Source of the DNA: Bacillota bacterium | GTDB taxonomy: Bacteria; Bacillota; Clostridia; UBA1381 | Assembly (NCBI GenBank): GCA_021203665.1 | Contig: JAJQAT010000012.1 | Span: 1 to 8,639, forward strand | DNA: 8,639 nucleotides | Reading direction: 5' to 3' | Shown: positions 1 through 7,800 of the stretch, one piece after another | Layout: the number at the start of each line of letters is the position of its first letter | Numbering within the stretch: position 1 is the stretch's first letter | Notes under the pieces: model-generated | Told to the model about the DNA's origin: nothing | The model's database searches: none | Seen by the model: the letters and a program-made list of their open reading frames with translations, nothing else | Program-made: the position numbers and the translations under genes

Positions 1-258
1 CATTATGCCGAATACCATATTCAATGTTTTGCCTAACGGGATTTTATTAAACGCAGATTCAAAAATATGTATTACAACTCTGCATATGAACATACATAGT
101 GCAAAAATAATCAGCATTATAAATAGCGACGCTGCATTGACTGCCGTAGCGTCAAAAACTCCCGAAACGCTTTGTAGTAATGTATTTGCCGATCCTGTTA
201 TATTTATCCGGCTGGTATTTATAAAACCGTCCAAGCTCGATAGGCTGTTATTTACTGA
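1..258 (-). pseudogene. 5'-truncated membrane-protein fragment, CvpA-like (continues past the left edge)
   Basis: The minus strand is open for 86 codons from just after a TAA (261-259) to the window edge. The translation has a polar first half (SVNNSLSSLDGF...), then a hydrophobic segment rich in Leu, Ile, Phe and Cys (about residues 51-69, ASLFIMLIIFALCMF), then FNKIPLGKTLNMVFGIM. That last part resembles the end of the third membrane helix and following loop of CvpA (colicin V production) family proteins, where a Pro/Leu/Gly turn precedes a conserved Asn and a Gly-rich helix. The N-terminal half expected for CvpA (two earlier helices) is absent. No ATG lies near the 5' end, and the only early alternative start (TTG at 234) has no ribosome binding site. 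It sits just after a terminator. Either it is a decayed gene or the family call is wrong. The reading frame is a direct observation; the CvpA assignment is a tentative judgement from pattern. Confidence 0.4.
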
Positions 259-286
259 TTAACACCACCCTAATTATTTTTTCTAC

Positions 287-330
287 AAGAAACAAAAAGG
301 ACATCCATACCCGTAAGGGCATAAATGTCC
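287..330 (-). terminator. Rho-independent terminator, minus strand
   Basis: In the minus-strand RNA, arm GGACATTTATGCCC (330-317), loop TTAC (316-313) and arm GGGTATGGATGTCC (312-299) pair over 14 base pairs with a 4-base loop, followed by TTTTTGTTTCTT (298-287). Three positions pair as G-U in this orientation and would be A-C mismatches in the plus-strand RNA, so the stem works only for leftward transcripts. It lies about 460 bases past the polC stop and could end the purL-polC transcript. It also lies about 70 bases past a promoter-like site, so it could end a short independent RNA instead. Confidence 0.8.
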
Positions 331-367
331 GTTAATTTGCAACTTGAAAAGTAAGTAATCTTCATCT

Positions 368-402
368 GTCTATATTTTGTCATTATTTTTTTGCAGTGTC
401 AA
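368..402 (-). promoter_or_regulatory. Possible sigma-70-type promoter facing left
   Basis: A perfect TTGACA (402-397) is followed after 17 bases by CAAAAT (379-374), which matches 4 of 6 positions of the -10 consensus. The spacer is A-rich. Transcription would start near 367 and meet the terminator stem about 37 bases later, giving an RNA of roughly 75-80 bases, or reading through into the fragment at the left edge. The -35 match is strong and the -10 match is weak. The stretch is AT-rich, so a chance match is possible. Confidence 0.3.
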
Positions 403-422
403 TAGATGAAGTTTTAATTTTT

Positions 423-458
423 CACTTCTGCCGATTATTTTAAATAATGCAGGCAGTG
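423..458. repeat. Imperfect inverted repeat with an AT-rich core
   Basis: On the plus strand, CTGCC (428-432) pairs with GGCAG (452-456). Within it, ATTATTT (434-440) and AAATAAT (442-448) form a second perfect inverted pair around one central T. An outer CAC (423-425) can also pair with GTG (456-458) in an alternative register. No T-tract follows on either strand, so it is not a standard intrinsic terminator. It could be an operator-like palindrome or a degenerate hairpin element. Confidence 0.4.
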
Positions 459-602
459 GAATTTCTTACTAAATTTAAGCAAAATAAGGTTATTGTTGTT
501 GTTTAATTTGCACAACTCTAGTAATCTGACCACTTATACTTAGAATACCATTTCCCGCGAATATTCCGTATATCAAGCAGCTTAGTTGGATTTTGTTGTT
601 TT

Positions 603-785
603 TTATTTTAGATTATCGAATTGATTCTTTTCATCCTGTGTAAATTCATCATAGCTGTTTAGCAATTCAAAATCTCCCGCTTTTATCATTTCATTCATTT
701 CGGTTATGCAAAGAACATCCTCGGGATTTATATTGGCAAAGCATTTCCCTTTCTCATGTCTGCTACAATTCCCTTATTTTAACAT
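603..785 (-). pseudogene. Short Cys/His-containing reading frame with a stop at codon 4
   Basis: One base after the polC stop, ATG TTA AAA is followed by TAA (776-774), and the same frame then stays open for 56 codons to a TAA at 605-603. The open part reads GNCSRHEKGKCFANINPEDV and continues through LCITEMNEMIKAGDFELL to a charged end (DEKNQFDNLK). It has a C-x2-H-x4-C-x10-C arrangement near its start that could bind a metal, then an acidic helical tail, so it looks like protein-coding sequence and not noise. However, there is no Shine-Dalgarno before the ATG and no start codon between the TAA and an internal ATG near codon 28. The likeliest reading is a small gene killed by a nonsense change, or the tail of a larger lost gene. 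I do not recognise the family. An assembly or sequencing error at 774-776 is also possible. Confidence 0.4.
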
Positions 786-786
786 T

Positions 787-3700
787 TTAATCAAAAAGAG
801 ATATCTGGTCCGCGTCGGGTAAATCGTCAAAGCAGCCGTTTTCCTCGAGGATATTAAGCGGAGTTCTGCCTATACCGGTGCGAAGCCTTAAATCCTCCAC
901 ATTGCGAAATTCACCGTTTTCTCTTTCCTTTGTGATGCTCAAAGCATCATTTTCACTAAGTCCCGGCAATGCGCTTAGCGGCGGCAATATTCCGCCGTCC
1001 ACCTGTAAAAAGTTTACAGCATGGGATTTATACAAATCCACCGGTACAAAATTTATTCCCCTCGCATACATTTCAACGCATATTTCAAGAATCGGAATTA
1101 GATTTTCCTCCTTAGGCGTGACTGTTCCGTCCTTTTTCTTTGCGTTGATTGAGCGTATTTCCTCTTTTACTCTTTCCTTGCCCCTCGCCATTATAGATGC
1201 GTCAAAATCGTCCGCTCTGACGGAGAAATATGACATATAAAACGCCTCCGGATAATGCACCTTAAAATACGCTATTCTAAACGCCGACATGACATACGCG
1301 ACGGCGTGCGCCTTAGGGAACATATACTTTATCTTTTTACAGGAATCAATGTACCAATCGGGAACGTTATTATCACGCATTTCCTGCTCGTATTCGGGTG
1401 TAAGTCCCTTTCCCTTTCGCACCATTTCCATTATCTTGAAAGCGTGCTCCTCCTCGACGCCCATGGAAATAAGATAAATCATAATATCATCGCGGGCGCA
1501 AATGGAGTGCGACAGGTCACACTTGCCCGAGCGGATAAGCTCCTGAGCGTTGCCGAGCCACACGTCCGTTCCGTGCGAAAGTCCGGAAATTCTTACAAGC
1601 TCCGAAAAGGTCGTTGGCTTGGTGTCCTCAAGCATTTGACGAACAAATTTTGTGCCGAATTCCGGCACGCCGTAGGTTCCCAGATTTGTTCCTATGTCCT
1701 CGCCCGGCAATATATTAAGCGCCTTATTGGACGTGAACAGGCTCATAGTTTCACTGTCGCCTATAGGAATATCCTTTGCCTTTATTCCCGTTATATCCTC
1801 CAGCATTCTGATAACCGTAGGGTCATCGTGTCCGAGCTCGTCAAGCTTCAAAAGGTTTTGATCGATTTTATGGTAATCGAAATGCGTTGTTATAATATCG
1901 GAATTTGGATCATCCGCGGGGTGCTGCACGGGGCAAAATTCGTGTATGTCGTTTTCATGCGGTACAACTATTATTCCGCCCGGGTGCTGTCCGGAGGTGC
2001 GCTTAACGCCCTCACAGCCCTTTGCGAGGCGGTGCATTTCCGCGCCGCGCATCACGATATTTTTTTCCTCACAGTATCTTTTAACGTATCCGAACGCTGT
2101 TTTTTCGGCTACGGTGCCTATTGTTCCCGCGCGAAATACCTTTCCCTCTCCGAAATATGTTTCCGTATACTTATGAATCACCGGCTGATATATACCCGAA
2201 AAATTAAGGTCAATGTCAGGCTCCTTATCACCCTTAAAACCGAGGAAGGTTTCAAAGGGTATATCGTGTCCGTCTTTTTTATACTGTGTTCCGCACTTTG
2301 GACACACCTTATCCGGCAGGTCACAGCCGGACAGACCGATTTCGGATTCGATAAATTCCACATTTTTGCAATTCGGGCAAATATAATGTCCCTGTAAGGA
2401 ATTAACCTCGGTTATATCCGACAAATACGCGACAAAGGACGAGCCTACCGAGCCTCTCGAGCCAACCAAATATCCGTCCGCAAGAGAATGGCGCACAAGC
2501 TCCTGCGCGATTTTATACATAACGGAAAAGCCGTATGTGGTTGTGGAATACAGCTCCTTATCCAGCCTTTTCTGCACAATTTCCGGCAGCGGGTCGCCGT
2601 ATATTTCCCTTGCACGCTTTATCGAGTCGTTTACAATATCCTCCTTCGCGCCCGGGATAACCGGCGGGCATTTCTTTTCGGGAATCGGACGAACATCGCC
2701 AATCATATCGGCAATCTTATTCGTGTTTGTAACAACAACCTCATACGCTTTTTCCTTGCCCAAATAGTCAAACTCCTTAAGCATTTCCTCCGTTGTTCTC
2801 AAATACAGCGGCGCTTGATTATCCGCGTCCGAAAAGCCCTGGTAGTGCATAAGTATCTTTCTGTAATCCGCGCCCTCCATATCCATAAAATGCACGTCGC
2901 AGGTGGCGCAGACCGGCTTATTGTACTTTTCGCCGAGCGCGACTATACGGCGGTTTAAATTACGCAAATCCTCATCGTTATTAACCATAGGATGCTTGGG
3001 GTCCGTTTTCATATACGCGTTATTGCCTATCGGCTGAATTTCAAGATAATCGTAGAAATCTGCTATTTCTTTAAGCTCCTCGTCCGTCTTTCCGTCAATT
3101 ATTGCTCTGAAAAGCTCGCCCGCCTCGCAGGCGGAGCCTAAAATAAGTCCATCTCGCTTTTCCTCAAGCAGGCTGCGCGGTATACGCGGCGTTCGGTAAA
3201 AGTAGTTTAGGTGCGATTGCGACACCATCTCATAAATATTCCTTAAGCCTGTCTGATTTTTCGCGAGTATTATAATATGAAATGCCTTATTTTTCTTTGC
3301 CGCGGCGCGCAGGTCAAATTCTGTATTGAGCTTTTTTAGCTCGGTTCTTCCCTGCTCCCGCAGCCCCTCTATCATTTTTACAAACACATCGGCTGTAGCT
3401 TTCGCGTCGTCGACCGCTCGGTGGTGATTATCAAGGATTACGTGCAGATGGCGCGTGAGCGTGTCAAGTCTGAAATTAGACAAATTGGGATACATACATC
3501 TCGCAAGCATCAGCGTGTCAAGATAGCAGAAATTAAAGTCAAGTCCGCTTTTTTTCGCCGCGTTTTTTATAAAGCCTATATCAAACGCCGCGTTATGCGC
3601 TACAAGCACGCAGTCCTTGCAAAATTCAAAAAATTCGCCCAATATTTCCTCTATTTTCGGCGCGTTTTTTACCATCTTATCATTTATGCCCGTAAGATTA

Positions 3701-4827
3701 ACAATGTTTTCGGGTATGGGTCGGCACGGATTTACAAAGGTTGACCATTTGTCAACGATTTCTCCGTTTACAACCTTGACCGCGCCTATCTCGGTTATGG
3801 CGTCGGTTTTGTTGCTGAGTCCCGTGGTTTCTATGTCAAACACCACAAAAGGCGAATCTATATTTTGCTCTCCCGCGCCGTGTACAATTTTTTTGCCGTC
3901 GTCAATAAGGTAACCCTCAACGCCGTAAAGCACCTTTATTTTTTTATTATAATCCGACGCTTTCATAGCGTCCGGAAAGGACTGCACAACGCCGTGATCG
4001 GTTATGGCTATCGCCTTGTGTTCCCAGTAAATCGCTCTGTTTATCAAATCCTGTGCCGAGGATACGGCGTCCATTGCCGACATCTGCGTGTGAAGATGCA
4101 GCTCAACGCGCTTTAGCTTTGCGTTATCTCTTCTCACCGGCGGCTTTTCAATTTGAGCAATGTCGTTAATCATTACTATCGTTTCACCGGCATATTCGTC
4201 AAACTGCGCCTTTCCGCGCGCCGCGATATATATTCCGCCGTTCTTAACGCCCTTTTTCAAGGCTCCGTACAGCTTGTTAAACGGCGCGTCGTCATCTGTT
4301 TTTGTTATGAACATCTTAGCGGATATTGAGTCCTCGTTATCCGTTATTTCCATAGTTACAAGATGAAACACCTTACCTGTTTTCTTTGACGTAATCTCGC
4401 GTTCGTCAACAAAAAATACCTTTCCCGAAAATGTAACTCTTCCGGAATTGTCGTTTATTGATTTGATTGAAATTATATTATCCTTTATAGGTCTGCCGTA
4501 AAGCATATCGGACACGTTCGCTTTGCCGCGAAATTGCGACTGATTGTGACCCTGCATTGCGCTTCTTTCCTCGGGTGAAAGCTCATATATCATCACATTC
4601 CTGTCATGCTTTTTTTCGGGTGCGTCCGTCTTGACTACTACCTCCGCAAGATTACAGGCGGATTTTACCTCACTTTCCACCTTCGCCGCCAAATACGCCG
4701 ACACTTCGGAGCCTAAAAGCAGTTTAATTTTTCTCCTGCTTTTTGAAACGCTTATTTTTTCCACTTCCAAATCGGATATTTCCTTATCCGTTATTTGCGG
4801 AAAAACAACTCCCAGCTTTGGTTTCAT
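787..4827 (-). CDS. polC: DNA polymerase III, PolC-type (replicative polymerase with proofreading exonuclease)
   Basis: This is the replicative DNA polymerase alpha-type subunit of Gram-positive bacteria, 1,346 residues, which extends DNA at the fork with built-in 3'-5' proofreading. Domains in order: a short N-terminal region (1-110); an OB fold (about 115-228); and a PHP domain (about 240-650) with metal-ligand candidates H244, H246, D253, H278, E304, C567, D644 and H646. The PHP domain is split by a DEDDh exonuclease (about 325-490) with D331, E333, D416, H469 and D474. The family-C polymerase core follows, with SRGSVGSSFVAYLSDI at 790-805, a four-cysteine zinc site (C817, C820, C842, C845) and catalytic aspartates D871, D873 (PDIDLNFSG) and D996 (LLKLDELGHDD). 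A helix-hairpin-helix region and a terminal QISLF (1341-1345), which fits the sliding-clamp motif, end the protein. It is somewhat shorter than the roughly 1,430 residues of Bacillus PolC, mainly at the N-terminus. The ATG at 4827 has AAAGGA and AGGTG upstream. An in-frame TTG at 4890 would add 21 residues encoded by the hairpin and is rejected. Confidence 0.97.
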   Translation of the reverse strand: MKPKLGVVFPQITDKEISDLEVEKISVSKSRRKIKLLLGSEVSAYLAAKVESEVKSACNLAEVVVKTDAPEKKHDRNVMIYELSPEERSAMQGHNQSQFRGKANVSDMLYGRPIKDNIISIKSINDNSGRVTFSGKVFFVDEREITSKKTGKVFHLVTMEITDNEDSISAKMFITKTDDDAPFNKLYGALKKGVKNGGIYIAARGKAQFDEYAGETIVMINDIAQIEKPPVRRDNAKLKRVELHLHTQMSAMDAVSSAQDLINRAIYWEHKAIAITDHGVVQSFPDAMKASDYNKKIKVLYGVEGYLIDDGKKIVHGAGEQNIDSPFVVFDIETTGLSNKTDAITEIGAVKVVNGEIVDKWSTFVNPCRPIPENIVNLTGINDKMVKNAPKIEEILGEFFEFCKDCVLVAHNAAFDIGFIKNAAKKSGLDFNFCYLDTLMLARCMYPNLSNFRLDTLTRHLHVILDNHHRAVDDAKATADVFVKMIEGLREQGRTELKKLNTEFDLRAAAKKNKAFHIIILAKNQTGLRNIYEMVSQSHLNYFYRTPRIPRSLLEEKRDGLILGSACEAGELFRAIIDGKTDEELKEIADFYDYLEIQPIGNNAYMKTDPKHPMVNNDEDLRNLNRRIVALGEKYNKPVCATCDVHFMDMEGADYRKILMHYQGFSDADNQAPLYLRTTEEMLKEFDYLGKEKAYEVVVTNTNKIADMIGDVRPIPEKKCPPVIPGAKEDIVNDSIKRAREIYGDPLPEIVQKRLDKELYSTTTYGFSVMYKIAQELVRHSLADGYLVGSRGSVGSSFVAYLSDITEVNSLQGHYICPNCKNVEFIESEIGLSGCDLPDKVCPKCGTQYKKDGHDIPFETFLGFKGDKEPDIDLNFSGIYQPVIHKYTETYFGEGKVFRAGTIGTVAEKTAFGYVKRYCEEKNIVMRGAEMHRLAKGCEGVKRTSGQHPGGIIVVPHENDIHEFCPVQHPADDPNSDIITTHFDYHKIDQNLLKLDELGHDDPTVIRMLEDITGIKAKDIPIGDSETMSLFTSNKALNILPGEDIGTNLGTYGVPEFGTKFVRQMLEDTKPTTFSELVRISGLSHGTDVWLGNAQELIRSGKCDLSHSICARDDIMIYLISMGVEEEHAFKIMEMVRKGKGLTPEYEQEMRDNNVPDWYIDSCKKIKYMFPKAHAVAYVMSAFRIAYFKVHYPEAFYMSYFSVRADDFDASIMARGKERVKEEIRSINAKKKDGTVTPKEENLIPILEICVEMYARGINFVPVDLYKSHAVNFLQVDGGILPPLSALPGLSENDALSITKERENGEFRNVEDLRLRTGIGRTPLNILEENGCFDDLPDADQISLFD

Positions 4828-4831
4828 ATAA

Positions 4832-4843
4832 CACCTATCCTTT
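4832..4843 (-). promoter_or_regulatory. polC ribosome binding site
   Basis: AAAGGATAGGTG on the minus strand offers two overlapping Shine-Dalgarno cores. AGGTG is 4 bases and AAAGGA 10 bases before the ATG at 4827-4825. It decides the start: the protein begins MKPKLGVV, not at the upstream TTG that directly follows the purL stop. Confidence 0.75.
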
Positions 4844-4852
4844 ATCTGTAAA

Positions 4853-4887
4853 GCAGGCTGCGTTACTCCGCAGCCTGCCGATTTTTT
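4853..4887. terminator. Perfect GC-rich hairpin between purL and polC, terminator-like
   Basis: GCAGGCTGCG (4853-4862) and CGCAGCCTGC (4869-4878) are perfect inverted arms around a 6-base loop. On the plus strand the stem is followed by CGA and six T (4882-4887), which fits an intrinsic terminator for antisense transcripts. On the minus strand, the direction of purL and polC, it is preceded by six A and followed only by TTTACAG, a weak tract. It could therefore lower read-through into polC, mark an RNA processing point, protect the purL 3' end, or block antisense transcription into purL. The structure is certain; the role is inference. Confidence 0.6.
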
Positions 4888-4890
4888 CAA

Positions 4891-7800
4891 TTATTTAAAA
4901 TATTTTACGCCTGCCTCAAAGAGCTTCTGATCCTTATTTCCGGGTACATTGAACGCGACATTCGCGCCGATACGTTCGCTGTGTCCCATTTTGCCGAGCA
5001 CTCTGCCGTCGGGACTTGTGATGCCCTCTATTGCCGAAACGGAGCCGTTCGGGTTCCAATCAATATCGTATGTCGCCTTGTTTTCAAGGTTTACGTACTG
5101 CGTTGCGATTTGTCCGTTCGCGGCAAGCTCCTTGACCTGCTCCGGCGATGCGATAAAGCGCCCCTCGCCGTGCGACAGCGCGATTGTGTGAACATCTCCC
5201 GTTTCCACGTTCGCAAGCCACGGTGATTTGTTTGACGCAATTCTCGTTCTCGCCATACACGAAACGTGTCTGCCGATTGTGTTGAATGTAAGCGTGGGTG
5301 AATTGTCGTCCAAATCCCTTATTTCGCCGTAAGGCACAAGTCCGAGCTTTATAAGCGCCTGAAAACCGTTGCAAATTCCGAGCATCAAGCCATCACGGTT
5401 TTTAAGCATATTCATAACAGCGTCCTTGACAAGCGGATTTCTGAACGCGGTCGCGATAAACTTACCGCTGCCCTCAGGCTCGTCACCGCCGGAAAATCCT
5501 CCCGGAATCATCACTATCTGAGAATTGTTAATTCTCTTTTCCATTTCCTTCATTGAGTAAACAACATCGCTGCCCGTCAGATTGCGAATTACAAATACAT
5601 CGGCAACGCCGCCCGCCTTTTCAAACACTTTAGCGGTATCATATTCGCAGTTTGTACCCGGGAATACCGGAATGAATATTCTCGGCTTTGCGAATTTTTC
5701 GGACGCGACAGTGATATTACGCTTGGAATAGCTGTATGTTTCAGGCTCCTCCGTAAAGTGTCCCGCCCTTGTCGGGAATACCCTTTCAAGCGGTTTTTTC
5801 CATGCGTCAACAGCCTCTTTAAGTGTGATTTCAACGCCGTTTATCTTAAGCGCGTTTCCTCCGGTTGTGCCGACAGTAACCGCGCCGTCTATATCCTCCT
5901 CTGCCTCAAGCACGATTGAGCCGAGCGGAGCATTGAACAGCATATCATTTGTGACATTCTTGTCAAATTCAACGCCTATCATATTACCGAACGCCATTTT
6001 AGAAACGGTTTCGGCAAGTCCGAATCCCTTTACAACGCTTGCTGAAAGCACCCTTCCGTCCGTGATAAGGCTGTGAACGGTATCGTACATTTTCTTTAAT
6101 TCGTCAAAACGGGGCAAGTCGTTTTCATCGCGCTTTACGGTGAACATTACAAGCTTTGAACCCTCTTTTTTGATTTCCTGAGAAATAACCTTGTCAGCCT
6201 TTACAGGCGCTACCGCGAACGATGTAAGTGTAGGCGGAACGTCAAGGTCATTAAATGAGCCGCTCATCGAGTCCTTGCCGCCTATTGCCGCTATACCCAG
6301 CTCAAGCTGCGTCATATACGCGCCGAGAAGCGCCGAGAACGGCTTTCCCCAACGCTTCGGGTCGGTTCCGAGTCTTTCAAAATATTCCTGGAACGTGAGG
6401 TATATCTTCTTATAGTCCGCGCCCATTGCGACAGCCTTTGAAACGGATTCGACTATCGCGTATGTTGAGCCGTGATACTGACTCCAGCTTGAAAGGTCGG
6501 GATTATAACCGAATGTCATAATCGTAGCCGTATTGGTTTCTCCGCCCTCTACCGGCACTTTCGCCGCCATACCGTCTGACGGAGTAAGCTGATACTTGCC
6601 GCCGAACGGCATAATCACACTGCCCGCGCCGATTGTGCTGTCGAACTTTTCGCAAAGTCCCTTTTGCGAGCATACATTCAAATCCGAAAGTGTTTCGAGC
6701 CACTTCGCCTTTACATCGGCAACTGCCTCACCCTTAAAGAAATTCTTACTTTCATCGGGCAATACCACTTCAACATCGGTATTCTTGGTAGCGCCGTTTG
6801 TATTAAGGAAATCACGCGAAATATCGCATATTGTCTTTCCTCTCCAATTCATAACAAGTCTGTTTTCATCGGTCACAACGGCAACCTTTGTAGCCTCAAG
6901 GTTTTCATCGTTGGAGTATCCGATAAATTTATCCGCGTCCTCCGCTCTTACGACTACCGCCATTCTCTCCTGTGACTCGCTTATCGCAAGCTCCGTACCG
7001 TCAAGTCCCTCATACTTCTTCGGTACCTTGTCAAGGTCTATAACAAGACCGTCAGCCAATTCGCCTATCGCCACGCTGACACCGCCCGCGCCGAAATCGT
7101 TACAGCGCTTTATAAGGGTAGTAACCTTTTCATCTCTGAATAATCTCTGAATTTTTCTTTCAACCGGCGGGTTACCCTTTTGAACCTCACTGCCGCAGGT
7201 AACAACGCTTTTTTCATCGTGCGCCTTTGATGAGCCTGTCGCGCCGCCTATGCCGTCGCGGCCCGTTCTTCCGCCGAGCAAAATTATAACATCACCCTTT
7301 GACGGTACCTCTCGAATTACATTCTTCTTCGGAGCGGCGCCGATTACCGCGCCTATTTCCATTCTCTTTGCGACATATCCGGGGTGGTAAATTTCCTGCA
7401 CCTGACCGGTCGCAAGACCAATCTGGTTACCGTATGAGCTGTAGCCGGACGATGCGCCCTTTGTAATCTTTCTCTGCATAAGCTTGCCGGCGTGGGTATC
7501 CTTTAGGGAAACTCTCGGATCGCCGCTGCCGGTTACGCGCATCGCCTGATACACATAGCTTCTGCCCGAAAGCGGGTCGCGGATAGCGCCGCCAAGACAG
7601 GTCGCCGCGCCGCCGAACGGCTCGATTTCCGTCGGGTGGTTATGCGTTTCGTTCTTGAACATTATAAGCCACTGCTCCTCAACTCCGTCCACATCAACAG
7701 GCACGACAATAGAGCAGGCGTTTATCTCCTCCGACTCGTCTATTTCCTTTAACAGTCCCTTTTTCTTGAGCTGCTTTACGATTATTGTAGCCATATTCAT

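Larger units (their letters stand above)
331..602. other. AT-rich intergenic stretch with short repeats, no convincing gene
   Basis: No frame on either strand combines a start codon, a ribosome binding site and a useful length. Short open stretches exist (for example minus 612-490, 40 codons, no ATG) but none carries a recognisable motif. It contains an inverted repeat at 423-458, a nearly exact direct repeat (331-343 and 501-515) and the promoter-like site described separately. Base composition is clearly more AT-rich than in polC and purL. It may be decayed sequence between the polC operon and the next gene. Confidence 0.5.

Noticed and set aside
5..262. 85-codon plus-strand frame at the left edge
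   Set aside because: The opposite strand gives a more protein-like translation with a clear membrane helix and a CvpA-like motif, and the plus-strand ATG has no ribosome binding site.
447..506. Plus-strand 19-codon frame MQAVEFLTKFKQNKVIVVV
   Set aside because: No Shine-Dalgarno precedes the ATG, it is very short, and its start overlaps the inverted repeat.
490..612. Minus-strand 40-codon open stretch (contains IYGIFAGNGILSISGQ)
   Set aside because: It has no ATG, no ribosome binding site and no family resemblance I can name; it could be another remnant, but the support is too thin.
1255..2397. 380-codon open frame on the plus strand inside polC
   Set aside because: It is fully antisense to conserved PolC catalytic sequence, has no ribosome binding site or recognisable motif, and its openness follows from polC codon usage.
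4828..4890. Extended polC start at an in-frame TTG (21 extra residues)
   Set aside because: The extra residues are encoded by the intercistronic inverted repeat and ribosome binding site, the TTG abuts the purL stop with no proper Shine-Dalgarno, and the internal ATG at 4827 has one.
6596..7150. 184-codon open frame on the plus strand inside purL
   Set aside because: It is antisense to conserved PurL sequence and its Ser/Thr/Pro-rich translation is typical of a shadow frame.
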